From NCBI RefSeq assembly GCF_037860775.1, contig NZ_JBBEWC010000007.1:186001-250000 (forward strand): a stretch of DNA of 64,000 nt, written 5' to 3'. The DNA is from Emticicia soli. GTDB lineage: Bacteria > Bacteroidota > Bacteroidia > Cytophagales > Spirosomataceae. Below, in pieces: positions 17,578 to 26,145 of the stretch (position 1 is the stretch's first letter; each line of letters starts with the position of its first letter). A program made the position numbers and the translations under genes. The notes beneath the pieces were generated by a model. It was not told the DNA's origin. It made no database searches and was given only the letters and a program-made list of their open reading frames with translations.

Positions 17578-19221
17578 ATGCTACCTACTACAAATTTTAC
17601 CCAAACTCCGGCATTTAAAAAACTAAAAAGTCATCATAAAACCATGAGCAAAAAGCAATTGAAAGAGCTTTTTGCTGAAGATAAAAATCGTTTCAAGAAA
17701 TACTCTTTGAAGTTCAACGATATTCTGCTTGATTATTCGAAAAACAATATCAACGGCCGTACAATCTCTTACCTAATTGAACTGGCTCGTGAGTGTAATC
17801 TTTCTGATGCCATTGAGCAGATGTTCAGCGGTGCTAAAATTAACCAAACTGAAAACCGTGCTGTGTTGCACGTTGCATTACGCAACAGAAGCAACAGCCC
17901 GATTCTGGTTGATGGCAACGATGTAATGCCTGATGTGAACGAAGTATTAGGCAAAATGAAAGAGTTCTCTGAGAAAGTTAACTCAGGTGCATGGAAAGGC
18001 TACACCAATAAAGCTATCACTGATATTGTTAATATCGGAATCGGTGGTTCAGACCTTGGCCCTGTAATGGCAACCGAAGCATTGAAGCCATACGCTAAAA
18101 AGCTGAAAGTACACTTTGTTTCTAATGTTGATGGCACGCACATTGCCGAGACACTGAAAAAGGTATCGCCGGAAACAACGCTTTTCATGATTGCCTCAAA
18201 AACTTTTACAACACAAGAGACAATGGCTAATGCGCATTCGGCTCGTAGTTGGTTTTTGAATACGGCAGTTGACGAAGAGTTTGTGAAAAAACACTTTGTG
18301 GCTATCTCAACCAATCAGAAAGAAGTAGAAAAGTTTGGTATTGACCCTGCCAACATGTTCGGTTTCTGGGATTGGGTAGGGGGCCGCTACTCTCTATGGT
18401 CGGCCATTGGTTTGTCAATCGCTTGTTATATTGGGTTTGATAATTTCGAAGCCTTACTGACAGGTGCACACGAAATGGACAACCACTTTAGAAGCACGCC
18501 ATTCGAAAAAAACATTCCTGTAATATTAGCCCTTTTGGGTGTTTGGTATAATAATTTCTATGGTGCAGAATCGCACGCTATTTTACCTTACGACCAATAT
18601 ATGCACCGTTTTGCTGCCTATTTCCAACAAGGCGATATGGAATCGAACGGTAAGTATGTAGACCGCAATGGTAATAAAGTTGATTACCAAACAGGGCCAA
18701 TCATCTGGGGAGAACCGGGTACAAATGGGCAGCATGCATTTTATCAGTTAATACACCAGGGTACTAAACTGATTCCTGCTGATTTTATTGCGCCTGCAAT
18801 CTCGCACAACCCGCTTGGCGACCACCATAAAATGTTATTGTCAAACTTCTTTGCACAAACCGAAGCTTTAATGAACGGGAAGTCGTTGGAAGAAGTGTTG
18901 CAAGAACTAGCTGGAAAATCGCAGGAAGAAATCGACAAGATTGCACCATACAAGGTTTTTCAAGGCAACAGACCAACTAACTCAATTCTGGTGAAGAAAA
19001 TAACACCTAAAACTTTGGGAAGCCTGATAGCTGCTTACGAGCACAAGATTTTTGTGCAGGGGGTTATCTGGAACATCTTTAGTTTCGACCAATGGGGTGT
19101 TGAACTTGGTAAACAATTAGCTAATAAGATATACCCTGAATTGCAAAATGACGCCGCAGTAGCATCGCACGATACTTCTACCAATGGTTTGATAAACCAA
19201 TATAAAAAGTGGAGAAAATAA
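17578..19221 (+). CDS. pgi: Glucose-6-phosphate isomerase
   Basis: A 547-residue glycolytic enzyme interconverting glucose-6-phosphate and fructose-6-phosphate, at the full length of the long (E. coli-like) form. Both family signatures are visible: FGFWDWVGGRYSLWSAIG (about 262-279) and GVIWNIFSFDQWGVELGK near residue 500. GIGGSDLGPVMATEAL and the ESNGK segment complete the active site. It is cytosolic and stands alone, ending in a strong terminator. The sequence just before the start is G-rich (TTAGGGGACGGAGG) and may act as a ribosome-binding region. Confidence 0.97.
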   Translation: MLPTTNFTQTPAFKKLKSHHKTMSKKQLKELFAEDKNRFKKYSLKFNDILLDYSKNNINGRTISYLIELARECNLSDAIEQMFSGAKINQTENRAVLHVALRNRSNSPILVDGNDVMPDVNEVLGKMKEFSEKVNSGAWKGYTNKAITDIVNIGIGGSDLGPVMATEALKPYAKKLKVHFVSNVDGTHIAETLKKVSPETTLFMIASKTFTTQETMANAHSARSWFLNTAVDEEFVKKHFVAISTNQKEVEKFGIDPANMFGFWDWVGGRYSLWSAIGLSIACYIGFDNFEALLTGAHEMDNHFRSTPFEKNIPVILALLGVWYNNFYGAESHAILPYDQYMHRFAAYFQQGDMESNGKYVDRNGNKVDYQTGPIIWGEPGTNGQHAFYQLIHQGTKLIPADFIAPAISHNPLGDHHKMLLSNFFAQTEALMNGKSLEEVLQELAGKSQEEIDKIAPYKVFQGNRPTNSILVKKITPKTLGSLIAAYEHKIFVQGVIWNIFSFDQWGVELGKQLANKIYPELQNDAAVASHDTSTNGLINQYKKWRK

Positions 19222-19231
19222 GCTATTTTAT

Positions 19232-19268
19232 TATAACCTGTTGTAAACCAGCAGGTTATATTTTTGTT
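19232..19268 (+). terminator. Rho-independent terminator of pgi
   Basis: TATAACCTG ... CAGGTTATA is a perfect 9-base stem followed by TTTTTGTTT, 11 bases after the pgi stop. Confidence 0.85.
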
Positions 19269-19331
19269 TAAATATTTTCATTTTTTTTTGAAAAAATTAT
19301 TTTAATAGAAATTATAAAAAAAAATGGCGTT

Positions 19332-19339
19332 TACATTTG
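19332..19339 (+). promoter_or_regulatory. Bacteroidota -7 box candidate for the LysM-protein leader
   Basis: TACATTTG fits TAnnTTTG. Transcription would begin near 19346 and leave an untranslated leader of about 190 bases before the ATG at 19537. There is no clear -33 TTG at the standard distance. Confidence 0.4.
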
Positions 19340-19345
19340 GAAATA

Positions 19346-19536
19346 TCAAACCCATATTTTACTTTAGCATCAGAATTACAAATAAGCTTTCCTAATTAAA
19401 AAAAAAATGGTTAAACCGCACACAAAGGTAGGCCATGGCGAGAACGCAAGTTCGAACTCAAACCCAACGTAAAGTTATCAACTGTTATGGGAGATGCGTA
19501 TGCGTCTCCCATTTACAGTAGCAATGAATCTAAAAA
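19346..19536 (+). ncRNA. Structured 5' leader or small RNA upstream of the LysM protein (candidate)
   Basis: The stretch has no coding potential but has structure. GAAC-GCAA-GTTC (19442-19453) is a stem capped by a GNRA tetraloop, overlapping the palindrome AGTTCGAACT (19449-19458). A strong hairpin follows at 19487-19512: an 8-base stem, ATGGGAGA with TCTCCCAT, extended inward by G-C and G-U pairs around a GTAT loop. The hairpin ends 24 bases before the start codon. I do not recognise a known riboswitch class. It may be a leader controlling the LysM gene, or a separate short RNA ending at the hairpin. Confidence 0.45.
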
Positions 19537-21432
19537 ATGGACTTACGTGCTTTTAGAAATATTGTTTACTTGAATTTACTACTGGGTTGTTGGTTGAACA
19601 ATAGTTTGTTGGCAGCAAACCCATACAACCCAGTAGTTCCTAATGAGGTTAAATTTGCGAATGTTACCTTTCAACTGAATGATGTTACAAAATATCTGGT
19701 TCAGGCTGAAATGAAAGACATTCTTTCTAACCGACAAGTGCTTTTAAACAAGCTCGAAAAAATCTCATTGTTCTTTCCCATCGTTGAACCAATTCTTAGA
19801 GAACAGGGCGTACCTGATGATTTTAGGTTTTTGGTCAATTATGATAAATTTCAGTCATCAATTGAGCGTAACGGGCGCCCGGAAGCAGGAGTATTCTGGT
19901 GTTTAGACCGCCAGAAAGCCGAAGAAGTTGATTTGCAGATGAATGCGCAGATTGATGAACGGAAACATCTGCTTATGGCCACAAGAGGCGCTGCACTTTG
20001 CTTAAAGAGAAATAACGTATTATATAATAATTGGGGAGCAACGCTTTATTCGCTCATTGCCCACAAAAAAATCGTAAATCAGCTAGAGGTAAACCGCAGG
20101 TGGGCCAATACAAGAAGCAATGAAAACGAATACATTGCACTAGATAGCCCGGCTTATATGGCGCTTTTGGAGTTTCTGGCCTATAAGCTCGTAATAGAGC
20201 AAGAGCTGCCTGCATACAAACCACAAGTGCCAAAAATCGTATATGAATACCCGTACAGTAGAGCTAAAAGCCTGAATCGCATTTCGGCAGAACTGAAAAC
20301 AGATTTATCTGTACTGACAGAATACAACCAGTGGTTATTGGCCAAGACTGTACCCGATACCGATTGTCAGGTATTGGTAGTTATACCCATAAGCCGTTTC
20401 AACGACATTAGGGTTTTAACCGAACTCTCAAAAAAGTCGGGCATACCTACAAAAGATTTAGGTTTTCCGATATTAAAAAAAGAAAACGACCAGGCAAAGA
20501 ACAAAGGTAAAGGCGGAATCTTCTATCAGATAAACCACCTGCCGGGTATTCAAGCCGAAATGTGTGATAATGCCGTAACCTTGGCATATAAAGCCGATAT
20601 TCCGCTCAAAAAATTTGTTGAATACAACGATATAAAAGAAAACGACTTGCTGCAAATAGGGCAGGTTTACTATTTAGAGAGTAAGAGTGCCAAAGCGAGT
20701 GTCCCATTTCATGTTGTACGTGAGGGAGAGACTTTATGGAGTATCTCCCACATTTACGGTGTTAAATTAGAAAATTTGTTAAAAAATAACAGATTTGAGA
20801 CAATTCAACGTTTACAAAGAGGAAGGGTTATTTGGTTGCAGGCGGCCAGACCTAAAAATAAACCGGTAGAGTATATTAATATGCCTGACGAACTAGAGGC
20901 GATTGATGAGATTGTAAGGGCAGAAAGTAATCTTGAGTTTAACGAGGATGCATTGAATAAAGAGCCGATAAAAGCTGATACCGTTGTATTAGTTGAAAAG
21001 GAAGTAGTATTGGCTGAGAAAGAAAAAGTAGCAATAAAAGAAAGTAAAAAAGATACAGGTAAAGAGATAGCACAGGAAACAAAAACGCAGGAATTAAATT
21101 CAGCAGCTTTGGCACAAGAAATTAGGAAAGAAGAAACAAAGAACTTAAATTTGCCAAATAACGTTGATATTAAAGCCGATACTCCTCAGGTTCAGAAAAA
21201 ACAAGAAACAGAGAGTAAAGCTACACCTGCGACATCACCTGAGCGCACTAATACCGTAAAAAATAAAACCATTGAGCAAGGAAATTTTTTGAACCACACG
21301 GTCAAGAAAGACGATACCTTGTTTAAGATTTCAGTAAATTACAATGTGACACTTGAAGAATTGTGGAGATTAAACAATTTAACAAGCAATATTGTGGAGG
21401 TTGGAGTAATACTGAAAATTAGACGTTTGTAA
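19537..21432 (+). CDS. MltD-like protein with degenerate transglycosylase domain and LysM repeats
   Basis: A 631-residue exported protein with a hydrophobic N-terminus (about 10-27). Residues about 60-200 align in pattern with the lytic transglycosylase domain of MltD (PIVEPILREQGVPDDFRFL, then VDLQMNAQIDERKHLLMATRGAALCLK), but the catalytic Glu expected right after DFRFL is absent (sequence VNYDKF), so it is probably catalytically dead. A clear LysM domain lies at about 389-433 (FHVVREGETLWSISHIYGV), then a Lys/Glu-rich linker (about 455-580), and a C-terminal LysM at 585-631 (HTVKKDDTLFKISVNYNV). It likely binds peptidoglycan in the periplasm. It follows the structured leader above. Confidence 0.85.
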   Translation: MDLRAFRNIVYLNLLLGCWLNNSLLAANPYNPVVPNEVKFANVTFQLNDVTKYLVQAEMKDILSNRQVLLNKLEKISLFFPIVEPILREQGVPDDFRFLVNYDKFQSSIERNGRPEAGVFWCLDRQKAEEVDLQMNAQIDERKHLLMATRGAALCLKRNNVLYNNWGATLYSLIAHKKIVNQLEVNRRWANTRSNENEYIALDSPAYMALLEFLAYKLVIEQELPAYKPQVPKIVYEYPYSRAKSLNRISAELKTDLSVLTEYNQWLLAKTVPDTDCQVLVVIPISRFNDIRVLTELSKKSGIPTKDLGFPILKKENDQAKNKGKGGIFYQINHLPGIQAEMCDNAVTLAYKADIPLKKFVEYNDIKENDLLQIGQVYYLESKSAKASVPFHVVREGETLWSISHIYGVKLENLLKNNRFETIQRLQRGRVIWLQAARPKNKPVEYINMPDELEAIDEIVRAESNLEFNEDALNKEPIKADTVVLVEKEVVLAEKEKVAIKESKKDTGKEIAQETKTQELNSAALAQEIRKEETKNLNLPNNVDIKADTPQVQKKQETESKATPATSPERTNTVKNKTIEQGNFLNHTVKKDDTLFKISVNYNVTLEELWRLNNLTSNIVEVGVILKIRRL

Positions 21433-21459
21433 TAGTATAGATTCACTCAATAGCTCAGA

Positions 21460-21492
21460 TTAGCCTCTGCCACTGGTGGGGGCTAATTTTTT
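21460..21492 (+). terminator. Rho-independent terminator of the LysM gene
   Basis: TTAGCC ... GGCTAA with an extended G-C/G-U stem followed by a T-run, between two convergent genes. Confidence 0.75.
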
Positions 21493-21493
21493 A

Positions 21494-22429
21494 TTAAATG
21501 TCTTTTATACAACGAAAGCCCACGTGCATTAGGCTTGTCTCTGGTGTTGTAAATGACCTGCCCGAAACTCTGTAACCATGACACCACGATGGCTCGCATA
21601 AAAAAGAACCACCACGCTGTACTTTTTCTTTTTTCTCATCTGTTTCCGTAGATGTTTTTGCTAAAATATCAGCATAATTGGTTCGCCAATCTTCACACCA
21701 TTCCCATACATTGCCACACATATCGTATATGCCTAAAGGAGAAGCACTATAATTGCCAACCGGAGCAGCAAAATGAAACCCATCAAGCGCTTTATCAAAA
21801 GTCGGAAAAGTGCCGTTCCATGTATTAGCCAGATATTTATCACCGGCTACAAGTTCATTTCCGAACGGATAGAGTAATTTTGAGTTAGTACCATTGCGGG
21901 CAGCGTGTTCCCATTCAATTTCGTAGGGTAAGCGTTTGCCTGCCCATTGTGCATAAGCCTTCGCATCGTTCCACGATACCTGCGTTACAGGATAATTATC
22001 AGGAGCTTTCTCAGCTTTTCTACCATACGGGTACTCCCAGTTTGCTCCTTTTTCTAAAACCCATTGCTTGGTTTCTTCATTCAGAGTGCCACCATCGCCA
22101 AATTTTTCAGCTTCGGTCTGGTACTTGGTTGCTTCAATAAACTTTCTGAAATCTGCCACACTTACTTCGTGGGCATCAATCAGGAAGGGTTTTACTTTTA
22201 CCCAGAAAGTGGGTTTTTCCCAATCTACACCATCTTTAGCACCAATTTGAGTAAAGCCACCCGGTACATAAACCATTCCGGCAGGAAGATTTTTTGGAGG
22301 AGAATTAACCGCAGTTTTTTCTTCTGGTTCTGCTTGGTAAATAGTAATGTTCTCTGAAAACTGATAAGAATCAACTTCTTTTTTACACGAAAAAAGCAAT
22401 ACAAAGAATAATACACATAGATACCTCAT
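21494..22429 (-). CDS. Lipoprotein formylglycine-generating-enzyme (SUMF1) homologue
   Basis: A 311-residue FGE-sulfatase domain protein. The N-terminus (MRYLCVLFFVLLFSCKK) is a lipoprotein signal with Cys15. The domain starts at MVYVPGGFTQIGA (about 52) and includes EVSVADFRKFIEAT, PVTQVSWNDAKAYAQWAGKRLP, EWEHAARNG, GNVWEWCEDW and the C-terminal RGGSFLCEPSWC. Cys278 and Cys283 match the two active-site cysteines of aerobic formylglycine-generating enzymes (human FGE GGSYMCHRSYC), which most structural relatives lack. It could therefore oxidise a sulfatase cysteine, though no sulfatase is in the window. A non-catalytic GldK/J-like gliding role is the alternative. Confidence 0.85.
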   Translation of the reverse strand: MRYLCVLFFVLLFSCKKEVDSYQFSENITIYQAEPEEKTAVNSPPKNLPAGMVYVPGGFTQIGAKDGVDWEKPTFWVKVKPFLIDAHEVSVADFRKFIEATKYQTEAEKFGDGGTLNEETKQWVLEKGANWEYPYGRKAEKAPDNYPVTQVSWNDAKAYAQWAGKRLPYEIEWEHAARNGTNSKLLYPFGNELVAGDKYLANTWNGTFPTFDKALDGFHFAAPVGNYSASPLGIYDMCGNVWEWCEDWRTNYADILAKTSTETDEKKEKVQRGGSFLCEPSWCHGYRVSGRSFTTPETSLMHVGFRCIKDI

Positions 22430-22470
22430 ACCAAAGTAAGAATAAAAAAGCTTAAGAAACCCATAAATTT

Positions 22471-23829
22471 TTAATTGACTAGTGCAGTTTGCGGCTGTTT
22501 CACAATCGGAACCCGTTTATAATTGAGTGCAAAACGGGCCACAAAAATCATGGCAGTCCATCGCTGATAATCATAAGGCATTCCCATTGTAAAATTCTGT
22601 ATGGCTGTTACCAGAAATACATAGGCAACAAAAAGCGTAAAGTTATTGCTAGGCTTAAAAACTTCTTTTGCAACCCAATAAAGTAACACAATGTGGAGTG
22701 TAGTAAATACAAAGAAACCCATTATGCCAAGGTCGTTTAGCGTCTGGAAAATAGGAGAGTCGATATATTTATGGTGGTAGCCATTGCCAAAAATCACCGT
22801 AAGCCAATCACCATCTTCAAGCCTTTCGTCAATACTTTTAAAGAGGTTTGTAATATTGGTTACACGTGTAGAGGCCGAATCATCACCTGCCAGTTTTACG
22901 CTTGAGGCGGTCTTGGTATCGGTTAGTGAGGTAACAATCCTTTCTATCCGGTCGGTTATGATTGACGATACGTTGATAAAGTACTCATCAAAGCGGGTAT
23001 AGTTCCAAAGGTAATAAACCCCACCGCAAGCCATCAGAAACAACACTAAACCTTGCCAGCCAAACATCCATTTCAGTACTTTATAAATGTTATGGGCATT
23101 GATGCTTGACAAATAATATAAGAAGAAAAATACACCCGTAACAAGGATAATAGCCATCGCCTGGCACAATGCTACAACCAACAGCATTAATAGCACGCTG
23201 CCTATATAAAACAAACGCCATAGCATTCTTTTCTCATTCGAGAGTAATATAATTCCGGCCACAACCCCCGAATAAGCACTTTTTGCATAGATATGTGGGT
23301 TTCCCATAGCCGACATCTCATCATCGCCGCCAAAGCTGATAGAAGCACGCATACCAATTACATACATCGGGTTACGGAATATATAATAGAGTAGGCTTAA
23401 ACCACCTATGAGGCATATAATGAGCGAAAAGAATAAGAAATTCTCTTTCAGAGAGTTAATGGATGTTCCGGCAAAAATAAACATTGATAACAGAATAACA
23501 CCTTGATACACAAGCTCAACGGTTGTGTTAGTAAACCAACCTCTATTAGGTGCATAAACCGCCAGATAAAAGAGTGCAATAACTGAATAAGCAATACAAA
23601 GCAGATAGCCCAATGTATTGGTCTGATAAACTCGCTTGATAGTAAACGGAAATGCAATCAACAAACTGCCAATAGTTAGCGCAGCAGTAAAAGCAGTACT
23701 ATTAGGAGCTAATTTTAGGCCGTCCCGAAGGAAATAGATGATTGGAGCTCCAAAAAAGAAAAAGCTCAAACCCAGACTCTGCCTGTATTTTAATAACTTA
23801 TTAAGTATGAAGTCTATGTAGATTGCCAT
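22471..23829 (-). CDS. O-antigen polymerase/ligase-like membrane protein (Wzy/WaaL type)
   Basis: A 452-residue protein with about 11-12 hydrophobic segments and one larger extracytoplasmic loop (about 285-345) before the last helices. The layout and the GNGYHHKYIDSPIFQTLNDLGIMG segment, resembling the Wzy_C-type loop and return helix, suggest an O-antigen polymerase or ligase. It is divergent from a GT4 gene, and with the acyltransferase and SGNH gene forms a small surface-glycan locus. Polymerase and ligase cannot be told apart from sequence alone. Confidence 0.75.
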   Translation of the reverse strand: MAIYIDFILNKLLKYRQSLGLSFFFFGAPIIYFLRDGLKLAPNSTAFTAALTIGSLLIAFPFTIKRVYQTNTLGYLLCIAYSVIALFYLAVYAPNRGWFTNTTVELVYQGVILLSMFIFAGTSINSLKENFLFFSLIICLIGGLSLLYYIFRNPMYVIGMRASISFGGDDEMSAMGNPHIYAKSAYSGVVAGIILLSNEKRMLWRLFYIGSVLLMLLVVALCQAMAIILVTGVFFFLYYLSSINAHNIYKVLKWMFGWQGLVLFLMACGGVYYLWNYTRFDEYFINVSSIITDRIERIVTSLTDTKTASSVKLAGDDSASTRVTNITNLFKSIDERLEDGDWLTVIFGNGYHHKYIDSPIFQTLNDLGIMGFFVFTTLHIVLLYWVAKEVFKPSNNFTLFVAYVFLVTAIQNFTMGMPYDYQRWTAMIFVARFALNYKRVPIVKQPQTALVN

Positions 23830-23957
23830 CTTTAAATTTTTTACAAATATACTCTACCTAGTTCTAATTGTCATTTATTATCCTTGAATTTTCTATTTTA
23901 AGGCCGAAAATTTCTTAATTTTGGGGCATTGTTATTAAAAGAAAAAAACGGCAACGA

Positions 23958-25106
23958 ATGAGGATACTTATCATTCATCAATATCTTTGGTCTCATTATA
24001 AAGGCAAAATTTATTCAGAACTTCAGAAAATAGTCAATACGCATAAAAACGATGAATTATTAGTTCTCCAGACTTCATTAAACGAAATAACCCGTGCTAA
24101 CCTTGGGCCAGTTGATAGAAGCATTCATCAATACAACTATCAGGTTTTGGTTGATGATTATTATGAGAACATACCTAATACGACACGCGCTAAGAAAATG
24201 TTGTATTGGGTGCGTAAATTCAAACCCGATGTGGTGAATATTTCAGGCTATTATGAGCCTGCCATGAATACTGTGCTCTTTTACTGCCGCCTGGTTGGTA
24301 TCAAAGTTATTATTTCTGTTGATTCTACCGAAGAAGACAAACCAAATATCTGGTGGAAAGAGGCTATCAAGCGCTTTGTAGTAAACAGGGCTCAGGGGTT
24401 TTTCTGTTATGGCTCAAAAGCAGCTGAATATATGCTGAAATTCGGTGCAAAACCGCATCAGATTTTACTCGAAAATAATGCCGTCGATAACCAGAAGATT
24501 GCATCTATCTACAAAGAAGCCTACCAGACCAGAGAAACTGAAAAAGCAAAGTATGGCCTTAGACCATTTAATTTTATTTATACCGGCCGATTGATGGCCA
24601 TTAAGAATGTTGCTAATTTATTGATTGCTTTTGCTAAATTAAAACCGCAAAACTGGGGACTGGTTATTTTAGGCGACGGTGCCGAAGGCGAAAACCTTAG
24701 AAAGTATGTAGCCGACGAGCAACTGGAAGGTGTAACGTTTATAGAAGGGCAGGCATGGTATAATGTGCCTAAATTTATGGCACTGGGCGATGTTTTTGTA
24801 CTACCTAGTTACTCAGAACCTTGGGGCTTGGTTGTAAACGAAGCCATGGTTGGTGGAATGCCCGTGATTGTATCTAATAAATGTGGTTCGTCTCATGATT
24901 TGGTGAAAAACGGTGAAAATGGATACACTTTTAATCCGTATGATACCGATGAACTAGCCGCAATTATGAAGAAATTTGTTGATGACCCTGATTTAATCAA
25001 GAGTTTTGGTGCTGTTTCACAATCAATAATTAAAAAATACTCTCCCGAACAAGTGGCGCAGGAAATGTACGATGGTTTTAAAAAAGTAATGTATGAACAT
25101 AAATAG
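23958..25106 (+). CDS. Glycosyltransferase family 4
   Basis: A 382-residue GT-B enzyme. The C-terminal half has the GT4 pattern: FIYTGRLMAIKNVANLLIAF, VILGDGAEGENLRKYV, then the EX7E motif in SEPWGLVVNEAMVGGMPVIVS. It would move a sugar from a nucleotide donor to a growing surface glycan on the cytosolic side. Its 3' end overlaps the acyltransferase by 14 bases in another frame, so the two are co-transcribed. Donor and acceptor unknown. Confidence 0.9.
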   Translation: MRILIIHQYLWSHYKGKIYSELQKIVNTHKNDELLVLQTSLNEITRANLGPVDRSIHQYNYQVLVDDYYENIPNTTRAKKMLYWVRKFKPDVVNISGYYEPAMNTVLFYCRLVGIKVIISVDSTEEDKPNIWWKEAIKRFVVNRAQGFFCYGSKAAEYMLKFGAKPHQILLENNAVDNQKIASIYKEAYQTRETEKAKYGLRPFNFIYTGRLMAIKNVANLLIAFAKLKPQNWGLVILGDGAEGENLRKYVADEQLEGVTFIEGQAWYNVPKFMALGDVFVLPSYSEPWGLVVNEAMVGGMPVIVSNKCGSSHDLVKNGENGYTFNPYDTDELAAIMKKFVDDPDLIKSFGAVSQSIIKKYSPEQVAQEMYDGFKKVMYEHK

Positions 25107-26145
25107 AACTAATAATTTTGATTTGATACGATTGATTGCTGCAATGCAGGTATTAATCTGGCACGGAGCAGTTCATTTCAAGATTTTTGATGATATGTAC
25201 GGTTCCCTATCTGTACTGTTTCATTTTCCGGGGGTACCTGTTTTCTTTACAATAAGCGGCTTTCTGATTAGCTATTCGTTAGAGCGCAATAACTTTGATT
25301 TAAAGAAATATTTCAGAAACCGTGCCTTGAGGATCTATCCGGCTTTGTGGGTGTGTACCATCCTCACGGGTCTACTACTGATTTACTTTCTCAGACCAAT
25401 TATAATCAAAGATTTACTTATCTGGTTTGTAGCTCAGATTACTTTCCTACAATTTTATGTAACACCTTCACTAAAAGCTTGGGGAGCAGGCCACCCGAAC
25501 GGGAGTTTGTGGAGCATAGCTGTTGAGCTACAGTTTTATCTGATATTGCCAATTGTTTTGTACATAATCAATCGGGCAAAAAAACTACTGCATATCAATA
25601 TCATTATTGCTATAATGTTTGTGCTGGCTGTTATGATGAGGTATGTTATCAATACTAATACGTGGATATTGAGCCACGAACTTTTGGCAAAGTTTTTAGG
25701 TAACACCGTATTTTATTACCTGTATTTCTTTCTGACGGGTATAGCTATCTATAAAAATTGGGGCTGGCTTGAAAAATTTCTGCGTGAAAAGGTTTTTATA
25801 TGGTTAATTATTTATGTTGCCTATGTGCTTGTATTTCATACATGGCTAAAGCTCTATATAGACCCTTATGATGTTTCGGTATTTGGAATCATTGCCAACA
25901 CTTTACTTTCATTATTCAGCCTTTCGTTTGCGTTCTCCTATATTAATCTGAGTAAAAATCTCTTAAACGAAAACGACATCTCTTATGGTATTTATATATA
26001 CCATTTGCCTGTTATTAATACCATGCTTAGCTACGGCTTCTTTGGTAGTATCTGGGACTTAATAGTGATGGCCATTATTGTAAGTATCCTAGCCTATACA
26101 TCGTGGAAACTGATAGAACAAAGGGCATTAAAAGCCAAGTTCTAA
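25093..26145 (+). CDS. Acyltransferase family 3 membrane protein
   Basis: A 350-residue integral membrane protein with about 10 helices of the acyltransferase-3 (OafA/NodX) family. Near the N-terminus, RLIAAMQVLIWHGAVHF carries the conserved His, and SLWSIAVELQFYLILP is the family's SxxxE-type motif; YGIYIYHLPVINTML is the typical penultimate helix. These enzymes add acetyl or other acyl groups to surface sugars. It overlaps the upstream GT4, and its last codon overlaps the convergent SGNH gene by four bases. Confidence 0.9.
   Translation: MNINRTNNFDLIRLIAAMQVLIWHGAVHFKIFDDMYGSLSVLFHFPGVPVFFTISGFLISYSLERNNFDLKKYFRNRALRIYPALWVCTILTGLLLIYFLRPIIIKDLLIWFVAQITFLQFYVTPSLKAWGAGHPNGSLWSIAVELQFYLILPIVLYIINRAKKLLHINIIIAIMFVLAVMMRYVINTNTWILSHELLAKFLGNTVFYYLYFFLTGIAIYKNWGWLEKFLREKVFIWLIIYVAYVLVFHTWLKLYIDPYDVSVFGIIANTLLSLFSLSFAFSYINLSKNLLNENDISYGIYIYHLPVINTMLSYGFFGSIWDLIVMAIIVSILAYTSWKLIEQRALKAKF

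Noticed and set aside
19430..19465. tRNA-like segment with GTTCGAACTC resembling a T-loop
   Set aside because: No acceptor, D-arm or anticodon stem can be drawn and no CCA end is in place; the bases form a palindrome and a GNRA stem instead.
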